Positions 9,803 to 18,260 of a stretch of 64,000 nt of DNA are shown piece by piece. Below the pieces are notes generated by a model, which saw only the letters and a program-made list of their open reading frames with translations, did not search any database and had not been told where the DNA came from. Every line of letters begins with the position of its first letter. Positions within the stretch are counted from its first letter, which is position 1. Source of the DNA: Rhizobium sp. P40RR-XXII (GTDB taxonomy: Bacteria; Pseudomonadota; Alphaproteobacteria; Rhizobiales; Rhizobiaceae); the NCBI RefSeq assembly GCF_012641405.1, contig NZ_JABAII010000007.1, forward strand, positions 306,129 to 370,128, read 5' to 3'. The translations under genes were made by a program, and so were the position numbers.

Positions 9803-10147
9803 GTGATCGCCTCGCTGTTCGTCGCGTTTTTCGCCTATGTCGGATTGGCGCTCGGTGGCGGCAATCTGGCCGCGCGAGCCGATGCGGATGCTCTTTCTTC
9901 CGGCAAGGACAGCCAGCCGCTCTACCTTTCCCTGCGGGATCCGGTGCGCGGCATCGTCGTTGCCGACCGCCTGGCAGCGCCGAAAGCTACCTGGCACGAT
10001 ATTGGACCGGCGATACTCGCCTCCCTTCCCTCTCTCGGCTATCCGGCCATGCCCTGGCAGCCAGGCCATCCAGGCGATGCTGCCCGGCTCGAATCCCTGG
10101 CATTTAGCGCCTATTTCGCACGCGGCCCTCCGAGCGATTTCGCGTAA
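9803..10147 (+). CDS. Possible exported hypothetical protein upstream of secDF
   Basis: A GTG with GGAG five bases upstream opens 114 codons. Residues 1-26 look like a signal peptide: a hydrophobic stretch IASLFVAFFAYVGLALGG ending NLAARA before an acidic mature start. The rest is a short soluble region containing LYLSLRDPVRGIVVADR. Third codon positions are strongly G/C, as in the neighbouring genes, which supports coding. A TTG at 9731 would add 24 residues but weakens the signal peptide. No family is recognised. It lies 92 bases before secDF in the same direction. A longer open frame on the opposite strand ends in repeat sequence and looks spurious. Confidence 0.5.
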   Translation: MIASLFVAFFAYVGLALGGGNLAARADADALSSGKDSQPLYLSLRDPVRGIVVADRLAAPKATWHDIGPAILASLPSLGYPAMPWQPGHPGDAARLESLAFSAYFARGPPSDFA

Positions 10148-10239
10148 GCGATCGGCGCCGACGCGCCGCATCTCCGACATGACCTTAAGTCCGCCAGCGG
10201 TCGACCGCCGGCATCAGCGTATTTTCAAGGATAATACCC

Positions 10240-12795
10240 ATGCGCACCTCACCATGGCTCGTGGCACTTTATACAGTCGTCATCCTGCTTGGCCTTCTTA
10301 TCGCCCTCCCGAATGCGCTGCCGCCGGCGGTTCTCAGCAAAATCCCGTCCTGGCTGCCGCATAGCCAGGTATCCCTCGGCCTCGACCTTCGCGGCGGCTC
10401 CTATCTCGTGCTCGAAGTCGACGAGAAGGATCTGACGAATGGCCGGCTGCAGTCGCTGCAGCAGGACGCACGCCGCGTGCTGCGCGACAAGAACATCCAG
10501 GTCCGTTCGGTCGTGCGCAACGGCGACCAGATTGTCGTGACGCTCAACGATGCCTCGCAGAGCGGTGACGCGGTGACGCAGTTGCAGACGCTGGCCAATA
10601 CGATCACCTCGGGCCTCTCGGCCGGCCAGTCCGATCTCAACATCAAGCCAAACGGCGCAACGATCGCCATGTCCTTCTCGCCGGCAGGCATCTCCGCCAA
10701 CGTCGATTCCGCCGTTCAGCAGAGCCTTGAAGTCATCCGCAAGCGCGTCGACCAGGTGGGCGTTGCCGAGCCGACCATTCAGCGCGTCGGTCCAAACCGC
10801 GTTCTCGTCCAGCTTCCCGGTGCACAGGATCCGTCGCACCTGCGCGAGCTCCTCGGCTCGACCGCGAAGATGTCCTTCCACCTGCTTGCCGACAATGTCG
10901 ACCCGAACAATCCCGGCCCCGGCGTCACCATTCTCAAGGACGACAAGGGCAACAGCTATCCGGTTCTCGACCGCATCGAGCTCTCCGGTGACCGTTTGAC
11001 GGATGCCCGCGTCAGCTTCGATCCGAACACGCATGAGCCGCTCGTCACCTTCCGCTTCGATAGCGCCGGGGCCAACCGCTTTGCAGAAATCACCCGCGAA
11101 AATGTCGGCAAGCCCTTTGCTATTGTCCTCGACAACAAGGTTCTAAGCGCGCCGAACATCCGCGAGCCGATCACCGGCGGTTCGGGCCAGATCTCCGGCA
11201 ACTTCACCGCAGACAGTGCCACCACGCTCGCAGCCCTGCTGCGCGCCGGCGCCCTTCCGGCGAAGCTCACCGTCATCGAAGAGCGCACGGTCGGCGCCGA
11301 CCTTGGCAGCGACGCGATCCAAAAGGGCATCTATAGCGGCCTGATCGGCTTCGTCCTGGTTGCCGCCTTCATCTTCGTGCTCTACGGCGCCTGGGGAATT
11401 CTCGCGAATGTTGCGCTGCTCATCCACACGATCCTGACCTTCTCGGCCCTGACGCTGGTCGGCGCCACGCTGACGCTGCCCGGCATCGCCGGCGTCGTCC
11501 TCGGTATCGGCCTTGCGGTTGATGCCAACGTTCTCATCAACGAGCGCATCCGCGAAGAAACCCGCAAGGGCCGTGGCGCCTTCGCCGCCATCGATAACGG
11601 CTTCAAGAAGGCTTATTCGACGATTATCGACGGCAACATGACGGCCCTGATCGCCGCCGCCATCCTGTTCTACTTCGGCTCCGGCCCTGTTCGCGGCTTT
11701 GCCGTGACCATGGGTCTCGGCCTCATTATCTCGATGTTCACCTCCGTCGCCTTCGTGCGCGTCGTGATGATCGCCATCACCCGTCGCCGCAAGCTGAAGG
11801 TGCTCAACATCAGGCCGCTGATCCCCTTCAGCCCCTATGACAAGCACATCCAGTTCATGAAGGCCCGCTTCTTTGGCGTCACCGTCTCGGCGATCCTGTC
11901 GATCGCCTCGGTGGTACTGTTCGTCCATCCGGGCCTCAACTACGGCGTCGATTTCCGCGGCGGCATCCAGATGTCGGTCAAGACCAAGGACGCAGCCGAT
12001 CTGTCTACGTTCCGCGAGGGCTTGAACACGCTCGGCCTCGGCGAAATCGCACTGCAGTCCTTCGGCGACAACAGCAGCCTCCTTGTCCGCGCCCAGCGCC
12101 AGGACGGCGGCGAAGAGGCGCAGACAGCCGCGGTGACCAAGCTCAAGGCGGAAATCGTCAAGATCGATCCAAGCGCGACGATCGAAGGCACCGATGTCAT
12201 CGGTCCGAAGGTCTCGGGCGAGCTTGCCTGGGCCGGCATCCTGTCGGTCGTGATCGCAAGCCTGGCGATGCTGTTCTACATCTGGTATCGCTTCGAATGG
12301 CCGTTCGCGGTCGGCGCCATCGTCACGCTGGTACTCGACGTCACCAAGGCGATCGGCTTCTTCGCGATCACCGGCCTCGATTTCAACCTGACAGCCATCG
12401 CCGCGATCCTGACGCTTGTGGGATATTCGGTGAACGACAAGGTCGTGGTCTATGACCGCATGCGTGAAAACATGCGGCTCTACAAGTCGATGCCGCTGCG
12501 CGACATCATCGACAAGTCGATCAACGAAACCCTGGCGCGAAGCCTCTATACCAACGCCACCGCCTTCCTGGCGCTGGTGCCGATGGCGATCTGGGGCGGC
12601 AGCGCCGTCTCCAGCTTCGCAATCCCGATGGTGTTCGGCATACTTGTCGCTGGCGCCTCGTCGGTCTTCATCGCGGCGCCGATCTTGCTATTCCTCGGCG
12701 ATTGGCGCCGCCGCCATGCCAAGGTGGTCGCCAACGACGCCAAGCCGGATGATAAGTCCGGCAAGGACAACAAGCAGATCCCCGCAGCTGAATAA
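10240..12795 (+). CDS. secDF: Fused protein translocase subunit SecDF
   Basis: The 851-residue protein joins SecD and SecF in one chain. The SecD half (about 1-520) has TM1 at about 7-28, the conserved LGLDLRGGSYLVLEVD, a large periplasmic P1 region, and the membrane block with GIAGVVLGIGLAVDANVLINERIREE. The SecF half begins near 535 (MKARFFGVTV) and contains GLNYGVDFRGGIQM and LTLVGYSVNDKVVVYDRMREN. SecDF uses the proton gradient to pull secreted proteins through SecYEG. The start has AAGGAT upstream. Separate secD and secF genes are common elsewhere, while the fusion is frequent in rhizobia. Confidence 0.97.
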   Translation: MRTSPWLVALYTVVILLGLLIALPNALPPAVLSKIPSWLPHSQVSLGLDLRGGSYLVLEVDEKDLTNGRLQSLQQDARRVLRDKNIQVRSVVRNGDQIVVTLNDASQSGDAVTQLQTLANTITSGLSAGQSDLNIKPNGATIAMSFSPAGISANVDSAVQQSLEVIRKRVDQVGVAEPTIQRVGPNRVLVQLPGAQDPSHLRELLGSTAKMSFHLLADNVDPNNPGPGVTILKDDKGNSYPVLDRIELSGDRLTDARVSFDPNTHEPLVTFRFDSAGANRFAEITRENVGKPFAIVLDNKVLSAPNIREPITGGSGQISGNFTADSATTLAALLRAGALPAKLTVIEERTVGADLGSDAIQKGIYSGLIGFVLVAAFIFVLYGAWGILANVALLIHTILTFSALTLVGATLTLPGIAGVVLGIGLAVDANVLINERIREETRKGRGAFAAIDNGFKKAYSTIIDGNMTALIAAAILFYFGSGPVRGFAVTMGLGLIISMFTSVAFVRVVMIAITRRRKLKVLNIRPLIPFSPYDKHIQFMKARFFGVTVSAILSIASVVLFVHPGLNYGVDFRGGIQMSVKTKDAADLSTFREGLNTLGLGEIALQSFGDNSSLLVRAQRQDGGEEAQTAAVTKLKAEIVKIDPSATIEGTDVIGPKVSGELAWAGILSVVIASLAMLFYIWYRFEWPFAVGAIVTLVLDVTKAIGFFAITGLDFNLTAIAAILTLVGYSVNDKVVVYDRMRENMRLYKSMPLRDIIDKSINETLARSLYTNATAFLALVPMAIWGGSAVSSFAIPMVFGILVAGASSVFIAAPILLFLGDWRRRHAKVVANDAKPDDKSGKDNKQIPAAE

Positions 12796-12815
12796 ACAGT
12801 CAATATATGAGAATA

Positions 12816-12843
12816 GGACATGCCCGGGGCGCCGGGCATGTCC
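12816..12843 (+). terminator. Stem-loop after secDF
   Basis: A perfect 12-bp stem (GGACATGCCCGG with its complement) and a four-base loop lie 20 bases after the secDF stop. There is no T-run after it on the plus strand, so it may act as an mRNA-stabilising hairpin or a bidirectional end rather than a classical intrinsic terminator. It separates secDF from the convergent gene at 12893. Confidence 0.5.
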
Positions 12844-12892
12844 GTCAGCCCGATGAAAGCATGCCGAGTGCCGCCCGAAGATCGCAGACGCT

Positions 12893-13768
12893 TCAGGAAA
12901 TAAACGGCATATGCAACGGCAGGCCCGGACGGGGCGCCGTTATCTTCTCTATGACACCTTTTTCCTGTTCGCTGACCAGCAGGTGCTTGCCATCGACAGT
13001 GAAGGCGATGCCGCCCGGTCGCGGGCCATTGGTGCGGATATGGCCGGCCATCGTCCCCTCGGTATCGATCAGACAAATTTCGCCAAGGCCGGACATGGCA
13101 CAATAGAGCGTGCCGCTGCGATCGAAGGCCAGGCCCGATGGCCCGCGCAGCACGTTTACCGCGGGCGATGTCATCGATTCCGCGAACATCTCCTGGCGCC
13201 CGCCGACGATCTGCCGATGGATTTTTCCAGTCAACATCTCACTGTAATAAAGCAGCCCGTCAGGTCCGAAGGCGACGCCGCTGGCAAGCAGCAGGCCGGC
13301 GGCCAGGACGCGAATCACCCGGCCTTCGGCGGGATCGATCTGATAGACGCAGCCATTATAGGCGGCCTTGAAAAAATCAGGATGGATGTGCCCTCTTTCC
13401 AGCAGATCGGCCAGGCGGATGCCGGAATCGGTCATGTAAAGCAGGCCGTCAGGCCCGAAAGCAAGCGAGTTCGGATGGAGAAACGGGCCGTCGGCACTCC
13501 CCTCTACCAGCTGACGAACCCGCCCCTGCGGCGAGAGCTTGATGAGCGAATTCTCCGGGCCGCCGGCCACCCAGAAACAGCCATCCCCATCGATCGCAAT
13601 TCCGGTCGGGCTGCCGCCGATCCGACACAGCTCCTCGTAGGCGCCGCTCGCGTCGAAAAGCTTCAGATAACGGCGACTTGGGTCCGTCTCGACAAGTGCA
13701 ATGCGCCCATCCGGCAGAGCCACCAGTCCGCCAGGCAGGCGCAACCCAGTGGCGATCGTCTCGTTCAT
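12893..13768 (-). CDS. SMP-30/gluconolactonase-like beta-propeller protein
   Basis: The 291-residue protein contains repeated propeller blades with recurring motifs: GLVALPDGRIALVE, GIAIDGDGCFWVAGG, SLAFGPDGLLYMTDSG, GVAFGPDGLLYYSE, GLAFDRSGTLYCA and GIAFTVDGKHLLVSE. This is the six-bladed SMP-30/LRE fold whose members include gluconolactonases and other lactonases. A metal-binding Glu near the N-terminus and Asn/Asp residues in later blades are plausible, but the exact substrate cannot be deduced. No signal peptide is evident, so it is probably cytoplasmic. It is convergent with secDF and appears monocistronic. Confidence 0.8.
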   Translation of the reverse strand: MNETIATGLRLPGGLVALPDGRIALVETDPSRRYLKLFDASGAYEELCRIGGSPTGIAIDGDGCFWVAGGPENSLIKLSPQGRVRQLVEGSADGPFLHPNSLAFGPDGLLYMTDSGIRLADLLERGHIHPDFFKAAYNGCVYQIDPAEGRVIRVLAAGLLLASGVAFGPDGLLYYSEMLTGKIHRQIVGGRQEMFAESMTSPAVNVLRGPSGLAFDRSGTLYCAMSGLGEICLIDTEGTMAGHIRTNGPRPGGIAFTVDGKHLLVSEQEKGVIEKITAPRPGLPLHMPFIS

Positions 13769-14035
13769 CTTCGGGAACCTTCACTCAACGCACTGCGAAA
13801 ACCCATACTCAAGAATACCGCACTACAATAATACATAAGAACGAAGAAAGTCCTTTTCGAGCCACATCGGCCAAATCCGAATGAAATTCTTGCGCAAAAC
13901 TTCGCATCGACGAGGGAATTTCCCCAAACTTGACAGGTTCGGTCGATTCGGAACATCCATAGAACGCTCAGATATTTTCACGCCTGCGATTCGTCGCGGA
14001 TCGTGCCCGGCTTCCTCGTCCATCCAGGAGAATTG

Positions 14036-16105
14036 ATGACTGCCGCCTATCTGGAAAAATTGAACCCGGAGCAGCGGCTGGCGGTGGAACACGGCACGAC
14101 CGCGGGTAATGGCCACGTCGCCGGACCGCTGCTCGTCATCGCCGGGGCCGGCTCCGGCAAGACGAATACGCTTGCCCATCGCGTGGCGCATCTGATCGTC
14201 AAGGGCGCCGATCCGCGCCGGACCCTGCTGATGACATTCTCGCGCCGCGCCGCCGCCGAGATGGGCCGCCGTGTCGAGCGGATCTGTCGCGAGGTGCTGG
14301 GCGCGAATGCCGGCATCACCGCCGATGCGCTTGCCTGGACCGGCACGTTCCATGGCATCGGCGCGCGCCTGCTGCGTGACTATGCCGAGCAGATCGGCAT
14401 CGATCCGGCCTTTACGATCCACGACCGGGAAGACAGCGCCGACCTGATGAACCTTGCGCGCCACGACCTTGGTTTTTCCAAGACGGAGAACCGCTTCCCG
14501 ACCAAGGCAACGTGTCTTGCCATCTATTCGCGCTCCGTCAACGCGGAAGCGTCGCTCGACGGCGTGCTGCGCGACTTCTTCCCCTGGTGCGCCATGTGGG
14601 AACAGCAGCTGCGCGATCTCTTCGCCTGTTATGTCGAAGCGAAGCAGGTGCAGAACGTGCTCGATTACGACGACCTGCTGCTCTATTGGGCGCACATGCT
14701 GCAGGAGCCGCTGATCGCCGAGGATATCGGCAGCCGTTTCGATCATGTGCTGGTTGATGAATATCAGGACACCAACCGGCTGCAGTCCTCCATCCTGCTC
14801 GCCCTGAAGCCGGATGGCCGCGGATTGACCGTCGTCGGCGACGACGCGCAGTCGATCTACTCCTTCCGTGCCGCGACCGTGCGCAACATTCTCGACTTCC
14901 CCAAGGCTTTCACGCCATCGGCCGATATCGTGACGCTCGACCGCAACTATCGCTCGACGCAGCCGATCCTTGCCGCCGCCAATGCCGTGATCGATCTCGC
15001 CTCGGAGCGCTTCACCAAGAACCTGCGCACCGAGCGGCAGAGCACGGAGCGCCCGCGGCTGGTGACGGTGCGCGACGAGGCCGATCAGGCGCGCTACATC
15101 GCCGACCAAGTGCTGGAAAATCGCGAGGGCGGCGCAAGGCTGAAGCAGCAGGCCGTGCTCTTCCGCACCTCGAGCCATAGCGGCCCGCTGGAGGTGGAGC
15201 TCACCCGGCGCAACATTCCCTTCGTCAAGTTCGGCGGCCTGAAATTTCTCGACAGCGCCCATGTCAAGGACATGCTGGCGGCTTTGCGCTTCGCGCAAAA
15301 CCCGCGCGACCGCGTGGCGGGCTTCCGCCTGATGCAGCTTCTGCCCGGCGTCGGCCCATCGACGGCACAGCGCGTGCTCGACCAGATCGGCGAAGAGGCG
15401 AGCCCGATCACGGCACTCACGGAGCTACCGCCACCTCCACGCACCGGGGACGATTGGACCGCTTTCGTCGAGACGATGCGGGAGGTCAAAAGCGGCAAGG
15501 CCGGATGGCCGGCGGAAATCAGCCTGGTCCGCCAATGGTACGAGCCGCATCTGGAACGCGCGCATGAAGATGCCGCGACGCGCCAGGCGGATCTTGTCCA
15601 GCTCGAACAGATTGCCGCGGGCTACGGCTCGCGCGAGCGCTTCCTTACCGAATTGACGCTCGATCCGCCTGACGCCACCAGTGATCAGGCCGGCGTGCCG
15701 CTGCTCGACGAGGACTATCTGATCCTCTCGACCATCCATTCCGCCAAGGGACAGGAATGGACAAAGGTTTTCATCCTCAACGCCGTCGACGGCTGCATTC
15801 CCGCCGATCTCGCCGTCGGCTCATCCGCCGAAATCGAGGAGGAACGACGGCTGCTCTATGTCGCGATGACGCGGGCTAAGGACAATCTCGATCTCGTCAT
15901 TCCGCAGCGCTTCTTCGTGCATGGCCAGCATGCGCAGGGGGACAAACATGTCTTCGCTTCGCGCACGCGCTTCATCCCGGCGACGTTGCTGCAGTTTTTC
16001 GAGGTCTGCGGCTGGCCGCAGGCGCGCGCCGAAAGCCCCGCCGCCATTCGGGCGCGGCAGGTAAGGGTCGATGTTGGGGCGCGCATGCGTGGCATGTGGC
16101 GGTAA
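14036..16105 (+). CDS. UvrD/Rep-family ATP-dependent DNA helicase
   Basis: The 689-residue SF1A helicase has all the usual motifs: Walker A GAGSGKT at about 40, VDEYQDTNRLQ (motif II), GDDAQSIYSFR (III), LDRNYRS (IV), TIHSAKGQEW (V) and YVAMTRAKDNL (VI). It unwinds DNA 3' to 5', probably in repair or recombination. The ATG at 14036 is chosen because AGGAG lies seven bases upstream; a GTG at 14003 is in frame but lacks a ribosome-binding site. It is somewhat shorter than UvrD/PcrA and may be a paralogue of the main UvrD. Long antisense open frames across it are composition artefacts. Confidence 0.92.
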   Translation: MTAAYLEKLNPEQRLAVEHGTTAGNGHVAGPLLVIAGAGSGKTNTLAHRVAHLIVKGADPRRTLLMTFSRRAAAEMGRRVERICREVLGANAGITADALAWTGTFHGIGARLLRDYAEQIGIDPAFTIHDREDSADLMNLARHDLGFSKTENRFPTKATCLAIYSRSVNAEASLDGVLRDFFPWCAMWEQQLRDLFACYVEAKQVQNVLDYDDLLLYWAHMLQEPLIAEDIGSRFDHVLVDEYQDTNRLQSSILLALKPDGRGLTVVGDDAQSIYSFRAATVRNILDFPKAFTPSADIVTLDRNYRSTQPILAAANAVIDLASERFTKNLRTERQSTERPRLVTVRDEADQARYIADQVLENREGGARLKQQAVLFRTSSHSGPLEVELTRRNIPFVKFGGLKFLDSAHVKDMLAALRFAQNPRDRVAGFRLMQLLPGVGPSTAQRVLDQIGEEASPITALTELPPPPRTGDDWTAFVETMREVKSGKAGWPAEISLVRQWYEPHLERAHEDAATRQADLVQLEQIAAGYGSRERFLTELTLDPPDATSDQAGVPLLDEDYLILSTIHSAKGQEWTKVFILNAVDGCIPADLAVGSSAEIEEERRLLYVAMTRAKDNLDLVIPQRFFVHGQHAQGDKHVFASRTRFIPATLLQFFEVCGWPQARAESPAAIRARQVRVDVGARMRGMWR

Positions 16106-16197
16106 GTGGTAGCGATTGAGATCGGCAGGTCAGGCATGTTCGTCGATCTCGCCTCTTAATGCCTGGCCCCTCACCCCGGCCAGCTATCCACCAATCC

Positions 16198-17079
16198 TTA
16201 ATTCGCCTCGCGAAACATCTCGATGATCGCCGAAAAATCGCGGCCGCCGTTGCCGAGCTTTTCAAAGAGCGCGTAGAGCTGCGCCGCTTCCGCGCCCAGA
16301 GGTGTCGATGCACCGCTCGATAGAGCCGCTTCCTGAGACAGGCGCAGGTCCTTAAGCATCAAGGCTGCCGCAAAGCCGGGCTTGTAGTCGTTGTTGGCAG
16401 GCGAGGTCGGCACCGGGCCGGGCACGGGGCAATAGGTATTGATCGACCAGCACTGGCCCGACGACGTCGAGGCGACATCGAACAACGCTTGATGCGAAAG
16501 GCCGAGTTTCTCGCCGAGCACGAAGGCTTCGCAGACGCCGATCATGGAAATGCCGAGGATCATGTTGTTGCAGATCTTCGCGGCCTGGCCGGCTCCGGCA
16601 TCGCCGCAATGGACGATCTTCTTGCCCATCACCTCGAGCAACGGCTTGGCGGCGGCGAAGCTCTCTCTGGAGCCGCCGGCCATGAAAGTCAGCGTGCCGG
16701 CGGCCGCTCCGCCCGTGCCGCCGGAGACCGGCGCATCGAGCGAAAGGCAGCCAACTTCGCCGGCCATCGCATGTGCCTTGCGGGCGCTGTCGACGTCGAT
16801 GGTGGAGCTGTCGATCAGCAGGATTCCCTTCGGCACGGACCGCAGCACGTCGGTCCAGACGGTGAGGACATGCTGGCCCTTCGGCAGCATGGTGACGACC
16901 ACTTCGGCATCGGCCAAGGCCTCCGTCAGCACGTTGGCGGCCTTCACACCCGACGCTTCCGCTGCCTTCAGCACATCATGCGAGAGGTCGAACCCGGTGA
17001 CGGCATGGCCGGCCTTGACGAGATTGGCGGCCATCGGGCCTCCCATATTGCCGAGGCCGATGAATGCGATCCGTGTCAT
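16198..17079 (-). CDS. mmsB: 3-hydroxyisobutyrate dehydrogenase
   Basis: The 293-residue protein starts with the NAD-binding Rossmann motif IAFIGLGNMGGPMAANL. It has the substrate-binding signature DAPVSGGTGGAAAGTL and the catalytic Lys segment GAGQAAKICNNMILG near 170. It oxidises 3-hydroxyisobutyrate to methylmalonate semialdehyde in valine catabolism. GGGAGG lies upstream of the ATG. It follows the 3-hydroxyisobutyryl-CoA hydrolase gene by 83 bases on the same strand, so two consecutive steps of the valine pathway are adjacent. Confidence 0.93.
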   Translation of the reverse strand: MTRIAFIGLGNMGGPMAANLVKAGHAVTGFDLSHDVLKAAEASGVKAANVLTEALADAEVVVTMLPKGQHVLTVWTDVLRSVPKGILLIDSSTIDVDSARKAHAMAGEVGCLSLDAPVSGGTGGAAAGTLTFMAGGSRESFAAAKPLLEVMGKKIVHCGDAGAGQAAKICNNMILGISMIGVCEAFVLGEKLGLSHQALFDVASTSSGQCWSINTYCPVPGPVPTSPANNDYKPGFAAALMLKDLRLSQEAALSSGASTPLGAEAAQLYALFEKLGNGGRDFSAIIEMFREAN

Positions 17080-17162
17080 GATGTTTTCCTCCCATGATCC
17101 GTTGAAGCAATTCCAGAAAGGGTGCCGAGCGGTTCGGAAATTCCGCGATGAGCCGAACCATC

Positions 17163-18221
17163 CTAGTTTTCGAAAAGCGGCGGTTCAGCTGCGACGAAGA
17201 AGCGGTCGATATCGGCAACGGTCACCTCCGAAAGGCTGGCCGGCGACCATTTCGGATTGCGATCCTTGTCGATGACCGCGGCGCGCACGCCTTCATAGAA
17301 ATCGTGATTATACAATATGCCCATGCAGGCGCCGAGTTCGCGATTGAGGCATTCGGCGAGATCGGCACTTGCCCTCCCTGCCCGCAGCAGCCGCAAGGTC
17401 AGCTTCAGGCTCGTCGGCGACCGGCCGGCGATCACGCCGGCGGCTTCAGTGGCGAACTCTCCTTGTTCGCCCGCCAATGTCCGCAGGATCTCTTCGACTG
17501 TATCGCCTGCAAAGGCGGGGTCGATCACATCGCGATTTGCCGCAAGCCGGCTCTCGCCGATATCCGTCGCCATTGCCCTGATCGCTACGTGCACCTCTTC
17601 CGGAGAGGCCGAGAGGGGAAGTGACGCAACTGCATTGATCAGCGCCGGCAGCGCCGACGACATCACATAGTGATCGGCAAAGCCGGCGTGGATGACATCG
17701 GCGGCCCCGATGGCAAGGCCGGTCAGTCCCATCCAGGTGCCGGCTTCGCCCGGCGCGCGCGGCAGCAGCCATGTGGCGCCGACATCCGGGAAGTAGCCGA
17801 TACCAGTCTCCGGCATGGCAAGGCGTGTGCGCTCGGTGACGACGCGATGGCTGCCATGCGCCGAAAGGCCGACGCCGCCGCCCATGGTGATGCCGTCCAT
17901 CAGCACGACATAAGGCTTAGAATAGCGCGAAATGGCATGATTGAGCCGGAATTCCTCGCGCCAAAAGGTTTCCGCTCCGCCGGAACCCTCCTTGCCGCTC
18001 TGGTGCAGCAGGCGGATATCGCCGCCGGCACAAAAGCCGCGCTCCCCCTCGCCCATGACGATGACGCTTGCGACCAGGGGATCGGCGGCGAAATCTTCCA
18101 AAGCCGAAGCGATGACCCGCACCATCGGCAGCGTCAGGCTGTTCAGCGCCTTCGGTCGGTTGAGCCGGATGATCCCAGCCGACCCGCGACGCTCGATGAT
18201 GACCTCTTCGGTGCTGTCCAT
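17163..18221 (-). CDS. 3-hydroxyisobutyryl-CoA hydrolase
   Basis: The 352-residue crotonase-superfamily protein carries the oxyanion-hole segment GFCAGGDIRLLHQ. It also has the branch-specific ETGIGYFPDVGATWLLPR seen in HIBYL-CoA hydrolases rather than in ordinary enoyl-CoA hydratases. The C-terminal third (PTSLKLTLRLLRAGR and a catalytic-site DNAKPKW-like region, here KDRNPKW) also fits. It releases 3-hydroxyisobutyrate for MmsB. AGGAG precedes the ATG. It lies 39 bases after the GMC oxidoreductase gene on the same strand. Confidence 0.92.
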   Translation of the reverse strand: MDSTEEVIIERRGSAGIIRLNRPKALNSLTLPMVRVIASALEDFAADPLVASVIVMGEGERGFCAGGDIRLLHQSGKEGSGGAETFWREEFRLNHAISRYSKPYVVLMDGITMGGGVGLSAHGSHRVVTERTRLAMPETGIGYFPDVGATWLLPRAPGEAGTWMGLTGLAIGAADVIHAGFADHYVMSSALPALINAVASLPLSASPEEVHVAIRAMATDIGESRLAANRDVIDPAFAGDTVEEILRTLAGEQGEFATEAAGVIAGRSPTSLKLTLRLLRAGRASADLAECLNRELGACMGILYNHDFYEGVRAAVIDKDRNPKWSPASLSEVTVADIDRFFVAAEPPLFEN

Positions 18222-18260
18222 GCAAATCTCCTGTCCTCGCCTTGCTCTATCAATAGGCGC

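Noticed and set aside
9587..10180. 197-codon minus-strand frame overlapping the possible exported gene
   Set aside because: It runs into repeat-derived sequence at its end and lacks a ribosome-binding site and domain; codon pattern favours the plus strand.
13823..15298. 491-codon open frame antisense to the UvrD-like helicase
   Set aside because: The opposite strand encodes a protein with all helicase motifs in order. The antisense product has only low-complexity charged sequence; long antisense frames are common in GC-rich genomes.
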